From NCBI RefSeq assembly GCF_900699785.1, contig NZ_LR535679.1, positions 62,001-126,000 on the forward strand: 64,000 nucleotides of DNA, given 5' to 3'. The notes below the pieces were generated by a model. The model saw only the letters and a program-made list of their open reading frames with translations, was not told the origin of the DNA and did not search any database. The position numbers were made by a program, and so were the translations under genes. The first letter of the stretch is position 1. Each line of letters begins with the position of its first letter. Positions 16,030 through 24,593 of this stretch are shown here, piece by piece. Source of the stretch: Campylobacter showae. GTDB taxonomy: Bacteria; Campylobacterota; Campylobacteria; Campylobacterales; Campylobacteraceae.

Positions 16030-16262
16030 ACCCCTTAAGATTTAAAATGTTTTTTTGGCTTTTAATTCTCTCTTGTATTCAGTGAACGCATAAGCGCCAA
16101 CTAAGATTTTTAATCGAATTTTATTAAGCCCGTGAAGCCCTTAAATCTTGCTCTCGGGGATTAAACCCGTATTTTACTTACAAGGAACTTCACGGAAACA
16201 TTTTAACGAAACCTAAGAAATAATGACTTATGCTCGAGAAGTCGGCTCGAAAAAAATATTTC
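16030..16262 (-). ncRNA. Candidate bridge RNA upstream of the IS110-type recombinase
   Basis: About 230 non-coding nt between the recombinase start and the right end of the element, the place where IS110-group elements encode their bridge RNA. It contains a perfect 8-bp outer stem (16130-16137 with 16188-16195) enclosing asymmetric internal loops and an inner 4-bp stem (16155-16158 with 16166-16169). A second 5-bp stem is at 16225-16229 with 16239-16243. A stem, internal loop, apical stem layout is what guide loops look like. The word GAAACCT at 16208-16214 is the reverse complement of AGGTTTC at the junction (16263-16269). Transcription itself is not shown. Confidence 0.35.
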
Positions 16263-16272
16263 AGGTTTCTAA

Positions 16273-16560
16273 AGTGGTATCATACAAATTTTACTTAGCG
16301 AGCAGGCTACGGCGTGCTTTATGTTTTCGGACGATTCGCGGTTTTTAGCGTTTGCCAAGTAGTCTGCCGATAAAATGCAGCTTGTAAAGGCGCTGCGGCT
16401 AGCGGACATGAGACTAAAAACCGCTGACGGACTCCAAAGAGTCGCGGAGTTTTTGTCTTTTAGGGACGGTTTGCTGGAGATTTTGGACTCGCCGATTTTT
16501 ATGCCCGAAAGCTTTTGTGTCGACGTTTGCGAGCTTTTTGACGATGAGATCAAAAGCTAA
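16273..16560 (+). pseudogene. Host gene remnant (3' part) to the right of the element
   Basis: From 16273 the plus strand reads as a coherent protein (SGIIQILLSEQATACFMFSDD..., ..., FMPESFCVDVCELFDDEIKS) ending with TAA at 16558-16560. It is broken by one in-frame TAG at 16360-16362, in a context (FAK-stop-SADKMQ) where TGG would be natural. It has no start codon or ribosome binding site of its own. I take it as the decayed C-terminal half of the gene whose N-terminal half is at 5937-6185. Family unknown. Confidence 0.5.
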
Positions 16561-16716
16561 ATTGACGCTACAAAACGCCCGAGCCGCTAGCGATAAAATT
16601 TAAAACGCAAGCAAATTTAATAAAAATCATAGTCCCAGCAAGACGGCGCCAAACGCCAAAACCCGCCGTGAATTTATAGGAAATAGACAAAAGTCTACGG
16701 CCGCCGCGCTAATTTT

Positions 16717-16941
16717 ATGAGGTCGTTTTTTGCCCTGAGTGCGTTTGGCGCATCTGCGTACTGTATCTGTCTCTGGTTATCTTGCTAGCTTTGGCGCCGT
16801 TTTTATCAAATTTGGCGCGGACGCGATTTTGACTTTACGGCGAGAAGTATCGCAGCGACGTTTGGCGTTTTGCTCGCGGTTTTCACGGCCTATAAAGATT
16901 ACAAATTTATGAAAATCCGCGGCGACTCTAGTCTATTTTAA
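16717..16941 (+). pseudogene. Decayed membrane-protein remnant in 16561-17161
   Basis: The 600-nt gap after 16560 has no intact gene. From 16717 the plus strand encodes hydrophobic peptides that only make sense with a frameshift: MRSFFALSAFGASAY at first, then, in another frame, ATFGVLLAVFTAYKDYKFMK before TAA at 16939-16941. It looks like a small membrane protein gene inactivated by frameshift and stops. 16942-17161 shows only AAATTTGA-rich sequence. Confidence 0.35.
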
Positions 16942-17161
16942 GGGCGAAATTTTTGCTACGCGGACATTGACGCTGCGATTTTGGATTTTGTTTTCGACTC
17001 GGTTTTTAAGTATGGCGCTCATGCTTGCCGTTTAAAAATAGCAAAGACCGCAAATTTGATTAAATTTGCGAGCGCCTTGCGCAACCAAGCGGCACAGAGT
17101 ATCAAATTTGGCTTAAATTTAACCCGCAAACTAGCGGCGCAGACGCTTGCACTCGTCAAAT

Positions 17162-19711
17162 TTACTCAAATATCAAAAACGGCGCTTCAAGTACGTTTCT
17201 GATTATCTTAAACGGCGAGAGAAGCGCATCTTGCAGGATTTGCGTCGAGTACTGCGGCTTTTGCAACGTTCCGCGCACCTTGATGACGGTCGAGAGAGTG
17301 CGGTCTTTACCCAGCACGATCTGATTTATGAGCGGGATTTTGTCGATGATGGAGCTGGCGTCCTTTAGCAGCTTTAGCTCCAGATCCACGTCGATCTCTT
17401 TGGTTGCGAGATTTATCGTGCCGTGACCGCCGATATCCGCGCTCGAGCTCTCTAACTCGATGGCTAGAAACTTTAGCACGTCTGCCTTTTTCTCAAATAA
17501 AATTTTGCCGAATTTTACCGGATAGCCGTCGGCGCCGAAGTCCGGCGTCTTAAACACGAGCAAGGACGGCACGGAGTTTAAAAACGTGAGAAGCTGATTG
17601 TAAAACGTGTAGTCTTTTAGCGTGGCGCCGATTAGCCTTACTTCACCCTTAAAATCATCTGTGCTAGCACCCAAAACGCGCATTTTAAAGCTGCCGCCCT
17701 CAAAGCTCTTAATGTTAAAGATCGAGTTGATAAACTCGCCTCTGATGTCGTTTGCCGACATTTCAAATTTTTTGTCCGATTTTATAAGCGAAAAGTTGCC
17801 GCGAGCGGGCTTAGCGTCAAATCTCACCGTCCCACCCGCACTTTGACCGCTATATGCTATCAGATCTAGAGTCGCGTTAAAATCATTTAAAACAAGCTTC
17901 GAGCCCTTGGCTTCAAACTCGATGTCGCCTTCCTTATCGGTCAAATTTTCATCGCCGCTAAGCACAAGATCGAGCTCCTTTATAAAAAGCTCCGTCTTGC
18001 TGCCAGCGATTTTGAAATTTAGCCCGCCGCTTTTGCTCTTGCCCGTTGCGCCCTTGGCGTTTACGTCGATCGCAAAGCTATCGGCGTCGTAGGGCGAGCC
18101 GTCTTTTTTAAACAGCGGTGTTTCAAATTTAACGCCGTTAGCCTCTATGCTAAGATTTTCAAAATCTTTGGTTTTTATATTTACGCCGCCTTCTGAGATT
18201 TTCAGGCTTTTTAGCAGCGGCGAGTAGGGCAGTAGGCTCTTTGCATCGGGTAAATTTATCTCATTTTGCGCGCCGAATCTTAAACCTACGGCGGCCGGAG
18301 ACGCGATATCTAGCTTTGTATCCTTGCCGCTAAAATCAAGCCTGGCCGCAAACGGCACCGCGCCTAGTTTTAAAATTTCGCTCTTGCCGAAGGCTAAATT
18401 TAGCCCCTTTAGCGTGCCGTTTATGTCGCCTGCGAGCTTGCCTAGATCAAGGTTTACCGCCGCGTCCGCGCTAAAAAAGTCCATCCCCGTATTTTTCGCG
18501 TTTACCTTTAGCTTGTCGTTTAAAAGCTCGACGTCTGCGGTATCTACGTTAAATTTAGCTCCCGCGATCAGGGTCTGTCCGCCCGCGACCTTAAATTTAC
18601 CCTTAGGCGTCACCTCTAGCGGGTCAAATTTGATATCAAGCGCGAGTTTGCCGTCAGTTTTGCCGCTTAGCTGTTCAACGGGAACCTCGATGTCGTAGGC
18701 TTTTAGTATGGAGTTTACGCTTTTGTCGTAGAGGGCCGAGGTTTGCAAATTTAGCGTGAGTCCCGCGCCTTTTTCCTCGAAAATTTTATAGATTTCAAGA
18801 GTGCTTCCGTTTAGATTTTTGCCTTGCCATTTCGGGTTTTTTAGCGTGAAAAATAGCGAGCCTTTTTTTAGCTCGACGTCGACTCCTTCGGCTGTGGCGG
18901 CGGGTAGTTTTTCGTGAAATTTAACCTTTACGTTTTTTGAAAAACCCTGCGCGCTAAGCTCGTTTAGATAGGGCTCTTGGCTGTTTAGGTCAAATCTACC
19001 CCGAAGCGATTTTACGAAGTAGTTATCCGCCGTGATATAGCCGTAGATCCAGTTTTTTATCTCTTTATCTAGTCCTGTTTTTGCGCCCAGCTCGTCCATA
19101 AAGCCCCTTAGGCTAGTCGCGTTTATGTCGCTTAGCTCGTATTTTAGCTCGGCTTTTTTGAGTTTTATAGCGGCGTTTCCGTTTAGCTCGTGGCTAGAAA
19201 ACGTGCCGTTAAAATCGTAAATTTGGCGCCTCAAATCGGCATTGCTAATGCCGCTTAAGGTGATGTTAAAATCCTTAAACTCGAGTAGATAGATGTTTGC
19301 GGTTATGCCGTCCTCGGTATCTTTAAAATTTGAACTAACCGCCAAAAACGGGCTATCTAGATAAAAAACGTCGTCTCTATAAAATAGCGTGGACTCGCTG
19401 TTTAAAAACTTAACGCGCTCGAGTAAGATTTCCTCAAACAGCCTGTCGATCCAGACGATGTTTTTGGATAGATCTAGCAGCGCGTCCTCGGAGCTATCCT
19501 TGGCGCTTTGTTTAGGTATTTCTATATTTTGCGCGCGTAAAATTATTTTTTTATCGAGTTTTATATATAATTGCTCTATTTTAAAGTCGCCCGCGTCGAT
19601 ATTTTCTATCTCGACGCCGTGTTTTAGGACGGCTATAAAAATGACGAATATCAAAACCGCAGGGATCAAAATGCGCCAAATTTTCTTCATTATCAGCGAG
19701 ATGATTTTCAT
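17162..19711 (-). CDS. AsmA-like/DUF3971 envelope protein
   Basis: 849 residues: an N-terminal membrane anchor (about 8-28), then a very long repetitive beta-rich periplasmic part, and a C-terminal segment typical of AsmA-like proteins (GHGTINLATKEIDVDLELKL, then GTLQKPQ). Family members such as YhdP/TamB form periplasmic bridges for phospholipid transport to the outer membrane; the same is inferred here. The ATG at 19711 was preferred over 19690 because AAGAAAG lies upstream of it. The start region overlaps the divergent mltG gene. C. jejuni has a comparable gene beside icd. Confidence 0.8.
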   Translation of the reverse strand: MKIISLIMKKIWRILIPAVLIFVIFIAVLKHGVEIENIDAGDFKIEQLYIKLDKKIILRAQNIEIPKQSAKDSSEDALLDLSKNIVWIDRLFEEILLERVKFLNSESTLFYRDDVFYLDSPFLAVSSNFKDTEDGITANIYLLEFKDFNITLSGISNADLRRQIYDFNGTFSSHELNGNAAIKLKKAELKYELSDINATSLRGFMDELGAKTGLDKEIKNWIYGYITADNYFVKSLRGRFDLNSQEPYLNELSAQGFSKNVKVKFHEKLPAATAEGVDVELKKGSLFFTLKNPKWQGKNLNGSTLEIYKIFEEKGAGLTLNLQTSALYDKSVNSILKAYDIEVPVEQLSGKTDGKLALDIKFDPLEVTPKGKFKVAGGQTLIAGAKFNVDTADVELLNDKLKVNAKNTGMDFFSADAAVNLDLGKLAGDINGTLKGLNLAFGKSEILKLGAVPFAARLDFSGKDTKLDIASPAAVGLRFGAQNEINLPDAKSLLPYSPLLKSLKISEGGVNIKTKDFENLSIEANGVKFETPLFKKDGSPYDADSFAIDVNAKGATGKSKSGGLNFKIAGSKTELFIKELDLVLSGDENLTDKEGDIEFEAKGSKLVLNDFNATLDLIAYSGQSAGGTVRFDAKPARGNFSLIKSDKKFEMSANDIRGEFINSIFNIKSFEGGSFKMRVLGASTDDFKGEVRLIGATLKDYTFYNQLLTFLNSVPSLLVFKTPDFGADGYPVKFGKILFEKKADVLKFLAIELESSSADIGGHGTINLATKEIDVDLELKLLKDASSIIDKIPLINQIVLGKDRTLSTVIKVRGTLQKPQYSTQILQDALLSPFKIIRNVLEAPFLIFE

Positions 19712-20603
19712 ATTTTTTCTGAGCTTTCTTGTTTATCTTAGCCGCCCGGTGAGCGTGAGTGAGGTCATTTTCGTGCCTCAGGGCAGTACGCTTGGGATTA
19801 TATCATATCTAAGCGAAAAAAATATGGACGCAAATAAAATAGACGCCGTGATCTTGCGCGCTATGGGGCATGTGCAAGCAGGCTGGATAGACCTGGGCGC
19901 GGCAAAGCTTAGCAAGCTTGATTTTTTATATAAACTCACGACCGCAAAGGCGGCCCTAACGCAAATAACGCTGATTCCCGGCGAAACGACGGCCGTATTT
20001 TTGCAAGAGGTTGCAAAAAAGCTAAATTTAAGCGAGGCCAAGCTAAATGAATTTTACTTTAAATTTGCTCCGCTAGAGGACGGCTTTTTGGTACCCGAAA
20101 CCTACAAAGTACCGCTTGGCGTAAACGAAGAACAGCTAGCGGCGCATCTAGTAAATTTATCTAAAAAATCCCACGAAAAAACGGCGACCGAACTGCTCGG
20201 TAACTACGACGAAAAGCGCTGGAGCGAGTATCTCGTGACGGCCTCGGTCGTGCAAAAAGAGGCTGCAAACGAGGATGAGATGCCTCTTGTGGCCTCCGTC
20301 ATCCAAAACCGCCTAAAAAAGGGCATGAAGCTACAGATGGACGGCACGCTAAACTACGGACTCTACTCGCACGAGACGGTCACGGCCGAGCGCATACGAA
20401 GCGATAAGAGCAAATTTAACACCTATCTAAACGAAGGTCTACCGCCAAGCCCCGTTTGCACCGTGGGTCTAGCGGCGATAAGGGCGGCGATAAGGCCCGC
20501 ACAGAGCGAGTTTTTGTACTTCGTTCGCGATAAAAAGACGGGCAAGCATAAATTTAGCGCGACGTACGAGGAGCACGTAGGCGCGATAAATTCCCAAAAA
20601 TAG
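19671..20603 (+). CDS. mltG: Endolytic murein transglycosylase MltG (YceG-like)
   Basis: Cleaves nascent glycan strands in the inner membrane and sets their length. ATG at 19671 gives one N-terminal membrane helix (about residues 3-22) and AGGG 6 nt upstream; 19641 is an alternative. 310 residues. The YceG domain contains the catalytic Glu in VQKEAANEDEM and the conserved MDGTLNYGL, and the C-terminal LPPSPVCTVGLAAIRAA matches the family LPPxPI motif. Its 5' end overlaps the 5' end of the divergent AsmA-like gene by about 40 nt. Confidence 0.92.
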   Translation: MRQIFFIISEMIFIFFLSFLVYLSRPVSVSEVIFVPQGSTLGIISYLSEKNMDANKIDAVILRAMGHVQAGWIDLGAAKLSKLDFLYKLTTAKAALTQITLIPGETTAVFLQEVAKKLNLSEAKLNEFYFKFAPLEDGFLVPETYKVPLGVNEEQLAAHLVNLSKKSHEKTATELLGNYDEKRWSEYLVTASVVQKEAANEDEMPLVASVIQNRLKKGMKLQMDGTLNYGLYSHETVTAERIRSDKSKFNTYLNEGLPPSPVCTVGLAAIRAAIRPAQSEFLYFVRDKKTGKHKFSATYEEHVGAINSQK

Positions 20604-20667
20604 CCCGCCAAAAGGCGTTTTAATATAAATTTGGATAAGATTTTGCGAAATTTAACTAGGAGGAAAG

Positions 20668-22884
20668 ATGAGCGACATCGTCTATACTAGAACCGACGAA
20701 TCCCCGCTGTTTGCTAGCTACTCGTTGTTTCCGATCCTGCAGGCGTTTTTGCGCGCAGGCGGTATAGAGATAGCCCAGGCCGACATAGGGCTAGCCGCGC
20801 GGATCATCGCCGCTTTTAACGACAAGCTACCGCCCGATCTGCGAGTGAGCGACGACCTTGAAATGCTGCGAAATTTGACGCAAGAAAAGCGCGCGAATAT
20901 AATCAAACTACCAAATATCTCTGCAAGCTTGCCTCAGCTAAACGCCTCTATCACCGAGCTTCGCGCTAAGGGCTACGATCTACCGCCGTACCCCTCAAAT
21001 CCAAAAACGCCGGAGGAAAAAGACGCTGCCGCTAGGTACGCCAAAGTGCTAGGAAGCGCGGTAAATCCGGTGCTGCGAGAAGGCAACTCAGACCGCAGAT
21101 GTGTCGGTGCGGTAAAACGCTACGCCCGCGAAAATCCATATAAAATCACCCCTTTTGAAAAAGATAGCAAAACCGAAGTCGCCTATATGAAGGGCGGCGA
21201 TTTTTACTCCTCCGAGCGCTCGATCAGCTTTGAAGCAGATGAAAATTTACGCGTCGAGTTTATCTCAAAAAGCGGTGAAAAACGCGTGCTAAAAGAAAAT
21301 TTAGCGGTAGAAAAAGGCGACGTAATCGACGCTAGCTTTATGAGCGCGCGGGAGCTGGACGTCTTTATAAAGGAGCAAATCGCGGACGCGAAAGCAAAAA
21401 ATTTGCTCTTTAGCGTGCATCTAAAAGCCTCGATGATGAAGGTGAGCGATCCCGTGATTTTCGGGCATTTCGTAAAGATTTTTTTCGCGGAGGTTTTTGA
21501 TGAGTTCGCAGGCGAGCTAAAAAGCGTAAACGTCAGCGAAAACAACGGACTAAAAGACCTTTTTGCGCGGATTTTAAATTTACCGCAAGCAACGCAGGAA
21601 AAAATAAAAGCCAAATTTGATGAAATTTACGCCGCAAGGCCAAATTTAGCGATGGTAAATTCGGCTACAGGCGTTACAAATTTACACGTACCTAGCGACG
21701 TTATCATCGACGCTTCGATGCCTGCTATGATAAAAAACGGCGGCAAAATGTGGGACAAAGAGGGAATTGCCAGGCAAACCAAAGCCGTGATACCCGATAA
21801 AACCTATGCCGTGGTTTATGAAGCAGCGATCGCGGATATCAAGGCAAACGGCGCGCTAGATCCCGCTAAAATCGGCAGCGTCTCAAACGTCGGACTGATG
21901 GCTAAAAAGGCCGAGGAGTACGGCAGCCACGATAAGACCTTTGTGATAAGCGAAGCGGGCGAGGCGCGCGTACTAAATGAAAAAGGCGAAATTTTATTTA
22001 AATTTGAGCTAGAAAAAGGCGATATATTTAGGATGACGCAGGCTAAAGACGTCGCCGTGCGAAACTGGGTCGAGCTGGCGCTAAAACGTGCAAAAATAAC
22101 CGGACAAAAGGCGATATTTTGGCTGGACGAAAACAGAGCTCACGACCGAGAAATCCTAAAAAAAGTAAGAGCGCAGCTAGCAAGCGCCGATACTAGCGGG
22201 CTTGATATAGAGATCATGTCTCCCGCGGCCGCTTGCAAAAAGTCGCTTGAGATCATGAGGCGCGGCGAGGACTGTATCAGTGTCACGGGCAACGTCCTGC
22301 GCGACTATCTGACCGATCTTTTTCCGATCTTGGAGCTTGAAACCAGCGCTAAGATGCTCTCTGTCGTGCCGCTACTGGAGGGCGGAAGTATCTTTGAGAC
22401 GGGAGCGGGAGGTAGCGCACCCAGGCTCGCCGAACAGCTGCTGGAGCAAAATCACCTAAGCTGGGATAGCCTGGGAGAATTTTTGGCTCTGGGCGCTAGT
22501 CTCGAGCAGTTAGCGGGATTTAAGCAAAGTCCCGAGGCGCAAATTTTAGCCGATACGCTAAATACGGCCGTAGAGCGCTATCTAAAAGAAAACAAGGTCC
22601 CGCGCTTTGAAGTGGGGCAGCTAGATACGCGCGCGAGCCATTTTTATATCGCGCTTTACTGGGCGAGCGAGCTTGCCGCTAGCGGCACGCAGCTGGGCGA
22701 TAAATTTAAACTCATCGCTCAAAATTTCGCGAAAAACGAGAGCGTAATCGCGGATGAAATAAACGCGGCGCAAGGACGAAAGATCGATGTTGGCGGATAC
22801 TATAAGCCTGACGATAAAAAGGCGAGCGCGGCGATGAGGCCGAGCGCTACGTTTAATCAAATTTTACAAAATCAAATTTTATAA
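20668..22884 (+). CDS. icd: Isocitrate dehydrogenase (NADP+), monomeric type
   Basis: TCA-cycle enzyme converting isocitrate to 2-oxoglutarate. At 738 residues it is the length of the monomeric IDH class (about 740), not the 400-residue dimeric class. Characteristic segments: LREGNSDRR in the substrate site, HLKASMMKVSDPVIFGH, and SMPAMIKNGGKMW. AGGAGG lies before the ATG. mdh follows after 12 nt, so icd-mdh are co-transcribed, and its product feeds the oor enzyme encoded downstream. Confidence 0.97.
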   Translation: MSDIVYTRTDESPLFASYSLFPILQAFLRAGGIEIAQADIGLAARIIAAFNDKLPPDLRVSDDLEMLRNLTQEKRANIIKLPNISASLPQLNASITELRAKGYDLPPYPSNPKTPEEKDAAARYAKVLGSAVNPVLREGNSDRRCVGAVKRYARENPYKITPFEKDSKTEVAYMKGGDFYSSERSISFEADENLRVEFISKSGEKRVLKENLAVEKGDVIDASFMSARELDVFIKEQIADAKAKNLLFSVHLKASMMKVSDPVIFGHFVKIFFAEVFDEFAGELKSVNVSENNGLKDLFARILNLPQATQEKIKAKFDEIYAARPNLAMVNSATGVTNLHVPSDVIIDASMPAMIKNGGKMWDKEGIARQTKAVIPDKTYAVVYEAAIADIKANGALDPAKIGSVSNVGLMAKKAEEYGSHDKTFVISEAGEARVLNEKGEILFKFELEKGDIFRMTQAKDVAVRNWVELALKRAKITGQKAIFWLDENRAHDREILKKVRAQLASADTSGLDIEIMSPAAACKKSLEIMRRGEDCISVTGNVLRDYLTDLFPILELETSAKMLSVVPLLEGGSIFETGAGGSAPRLAEQLLEQNHLSWDSLGEFLALGASLEQLAGFKQSPEAQILADTLNTAVERYLKENKVPRFEVGQLDTRASHFYIALYWASELAASGTQLGDKFKLIAQNFAKNESVIADEINAAQGRKIDVGGYYKPDDKKASAAMRPSATFNQILQNQIL

Positions 22885-22896
22885 AAAAGGAAAAAA

Positions 22897-23784
22897 ATGA
22901 AAATTTCAGTTATCGGAGCCGGAAACGTAGGCGCAAGCGCGGCTAGCGCTATTTTGCTAAGAGGCATCGCAGACGAGATCGCGCTAGTTGATATATTCGG
23001 CGACGTGGCACGCGCAAAGGCGATCGATCTATCTCAGAGCGCGGCGGTTTTCGGTCTGGATGTTAGCGTTGCCGGCGGGGATGATTTTGAGCTAGTTAAA
23101 GATAGCGACATCGTGGTCGTAACGGCTGGAAGCCCTAGAAAAGAGGGGCAAACCAGAGAGGATTTGCTACTAAAAAACGCCGGTATCGTAAAAGGCACGG
23201 TGGAAAAAATCGCCAAATTTGCCCCAAACTGCGTCATCATAAACGTAACCAACCCGCTTGACGCGCTAACGTATCTAGTCTATAAAACTAGCGGTTTTGA
23301 TAAAAGCAGGGTGCTAGGCATGGCTGGCGAACTAGACTCTGCGCGCCTAAAATACGAGATCTCTCAAAAAACAGGGCTAAAAAACAGCGCATTTAGCGCG
23401 CACATCATAGGCTCTCACAACGACGATATGGTGGCGCTGCAAAGCAACGTGAGCGTGGATCTGGGCGGCGAATTTGACGCGGTAGCGCAGGAGGCTAAAA
23501 CGGGCGGCGCAAAGATCGTTAAGCTGCTCGGCACGTCGGCGTATTACGCTCCGGGCGCGGCTGCGGCCAAGATGTGCGAGGCGATAAAAACCGGTAGCGA
23601 TCAGTGGCTAAGCTGCTGCGTGATAGATGGCGAGCGCGCGGGCGGTAGGCTCGTGAAGCTAGGCAAGGGCGGAGTACGCGAGATCAAGCAACCAAGCGCG
23701 GATGAAAAAGCGGCGCTTGAAAAAGGCGAATCTCAAACGGCCGTAAATATCAAATTTTTAAAAGAAAGCGGGGTAATCGCGTAG
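22897..23784 (+). CDS. mdh: Malate dehydrogenase
   Basis: Oxidises malate to oxaloacetate with NAD. 295 residues. The N-terminal Rossmann motif is GAGNVGAS (residues 7-14). The substrate loop AGSPRKEGQTREDLL keeps the arginines that select malate over lactate. NVTNPLD follows. The catalytic His is in GSHNDDMV, a variant of the usual GxHGDxMV with Asn after the His. AAAGG precedes the ATG. Second gene of the icd-mdh unit. Confidence 0.93.
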   Translation: MKISVIGAGNVGASAASAILLRGIADEIALVDIFGDVARAKAIDLSQSAAVFGLDVSVAGGDDFELVKDSDIVVVTAGSPRKEGQTREDLLLKNAGIVKGTVEKIAKFAPNCVIINVTNPLDALTYLVYKTSGFDKSRVLGMAGELDSARLKYEISQKTGLKNSAFSAHIIGSHNDDMVALQSNVSVDLGGEFDAVAQEAKTGGAKIVKLLGTSAYYAPGAAAAKMCEAIKTGSDQWLSCCVIDGERAGGRLVKLGKGGVREIKQPSADEKAALEKGESQTAVNIKFLKESGVIA

Positions 23785-23787
23785 CTG

Positions 23788-24561
23788 ATGTTTATAAAAT
23801 CTAAGATCAAAACAAAACAAATCCATGCGCTATTTTTAGCGGCTTTTATTTCGGGCTGCGCTAACGTTTCTCCGAGCGCTCCGAAAAATGAAGCCTCGGT
23901 CGCGACGCAGACAAGACAAGGCCAAACTCAGGCTGCGATGGCGGCGGAGAAAAGTCAAATTCAAGTTGCGCCTTCGCTAGAAAAGAGCAAAACCCAAAAC
24001 TTGTCAAGTGACACGACGCAAAGCAAAGTCGGCGACCGATTTAACGTGAAAGAAAAAGCCCTGCTTGACCTTATGCAAAAATATGTGGGCAAAAGAGACG
24101 GCGGCGACTGCTCAGGCTTTGTGACGCTTATAAATAAAAAATTTAATCGAGACTTTTTCGACGAAAAGGAACTCGATAAATTTTACACCAAGCGCGGCCT
24201 AAAAAGCGAAGCGATGTTTAAGCTCTACGAGAGTAAAAATCTGATTGCATTTGACGATCCGCAGGTCGGGGATTTGATATTTTTCAACAACACGACTAGA
24301 AGCACGAAAAATAACAAAAAGGCTAAAATCGTCACTCACGTAGGCATCGTAAGTAGCGTCGAAAAAGACGGTACCGTAGCCTTTACGCATCATACCAAGG
24401 GTAAAAATATGGTGGATTTTATGAATTTAAACGATAAAAATACCCGCAAAAAAGGCAAAAAAGAGCTAAATTCCTACGTCGTATCATGCAAAAACAAAAG
24501 CACGTCGTGCCTCGCGTCAAATAGATTTTCGGGATTTGGCAAAGTGGGCGTGAGGGACTAA
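23788..24561 (+). CDS. NlpC/P60-family lipoprotein, peptidoglycan hydrolase
   Basis: 257 residues. The signal peptide ends in a lipobox (FISGC, Cys at about residue 24), so this is a lipoprotein. A low-complexity Gln/Ala/Ser linker is followed by an NlpC/P60 domain with DCSGFV (nucleophile Cys), THVGIV (His) and FTHHTKG (third catalytic residue). It probably cuts peptide stems in the wall. It starts 4 nt after mdh. In C. jejuni this place is occupied by sucCD, which are absent here. Confidence 0.85.
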   Translation: MFIKSKIKTKQIHALFLAAFISGCANVSPSAPKNEASVATQTRQGQTQAAMAAEKSQIQVAPSLEKSKTQNLSSDTTQSKVGDRFNVKEKALLDLMQKYVGKRDGGDCSGFVTLINKKFNRDFFDEKELDKFYTKRGLKSEAMFKLYESKNLIAFDDPQVGDLIFFNNTTRSTKNNKKAKIVTHVGIVSSVEKDGTVAFTHHTKGKNMVDFMNLNDKNTRKKGKKELNSYVVSCKNKSTSCLASNRFSGFGKVGVRD

Positions 24562-24593
24562 AATAGCAATAAATTCGGCTGTTTTGAGTCTTA

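Larger units (their letters stand above)
6186..16270 (-). mobile_element. Integrated phage-like element, ~10 kb, Rep/IS110-recombinase type, unclassified
   Basis: A compact block of about 19 minus-strand genes with little spacing, visibly lower GC than the flanks, and small proteins that mostly match nothing I know. Recognisable parts are an IS110-type DEDD recombinase, an HTH protein, a Rep_trans-type replication initiator and an M15 endolysin after a holin-like protein. A hairpin-rich 446-bp gap (7541-7986) resembles the intergenic region of small rolling-circle phages. No P-loop ATPase, terminase, portal or tail gene is visible. Exact ends are not resolved: the left end is between 6182 and about 6232, the right end near 16262-16272. 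Candidate short direct repeats are AGGTTT (6226-6231, 16263-16268) and AAAAATATTT (6240-6249, 16252-16261). Confidence 0.85.

Noticed and set aside
6226..16268. AGGTTT and AAAAATATTT as proven attachment repeats
   Set aside because: Too short and too AT-rich to be significant; listed only as candidates.
6186..16270. Calling the element a filamentous phage (Inoviridae), as known in C. concisus
   Set aside because: No Zot/pI P-loop ATPase, no pIII-like adsorption protein with signal peptide, no typical pVIII, and a lysis pair is present. Rep and IS110 recombinase alone do not define inoviruses.
15044..16270. A separate IS110 insertion sequence inserted into the phage
   Set aside because: The gene is at the edge, in the same orientation, and overlaps the next phage gene by 32 nt, so it is part of the element; it cannot be fully excluded without an empty site.
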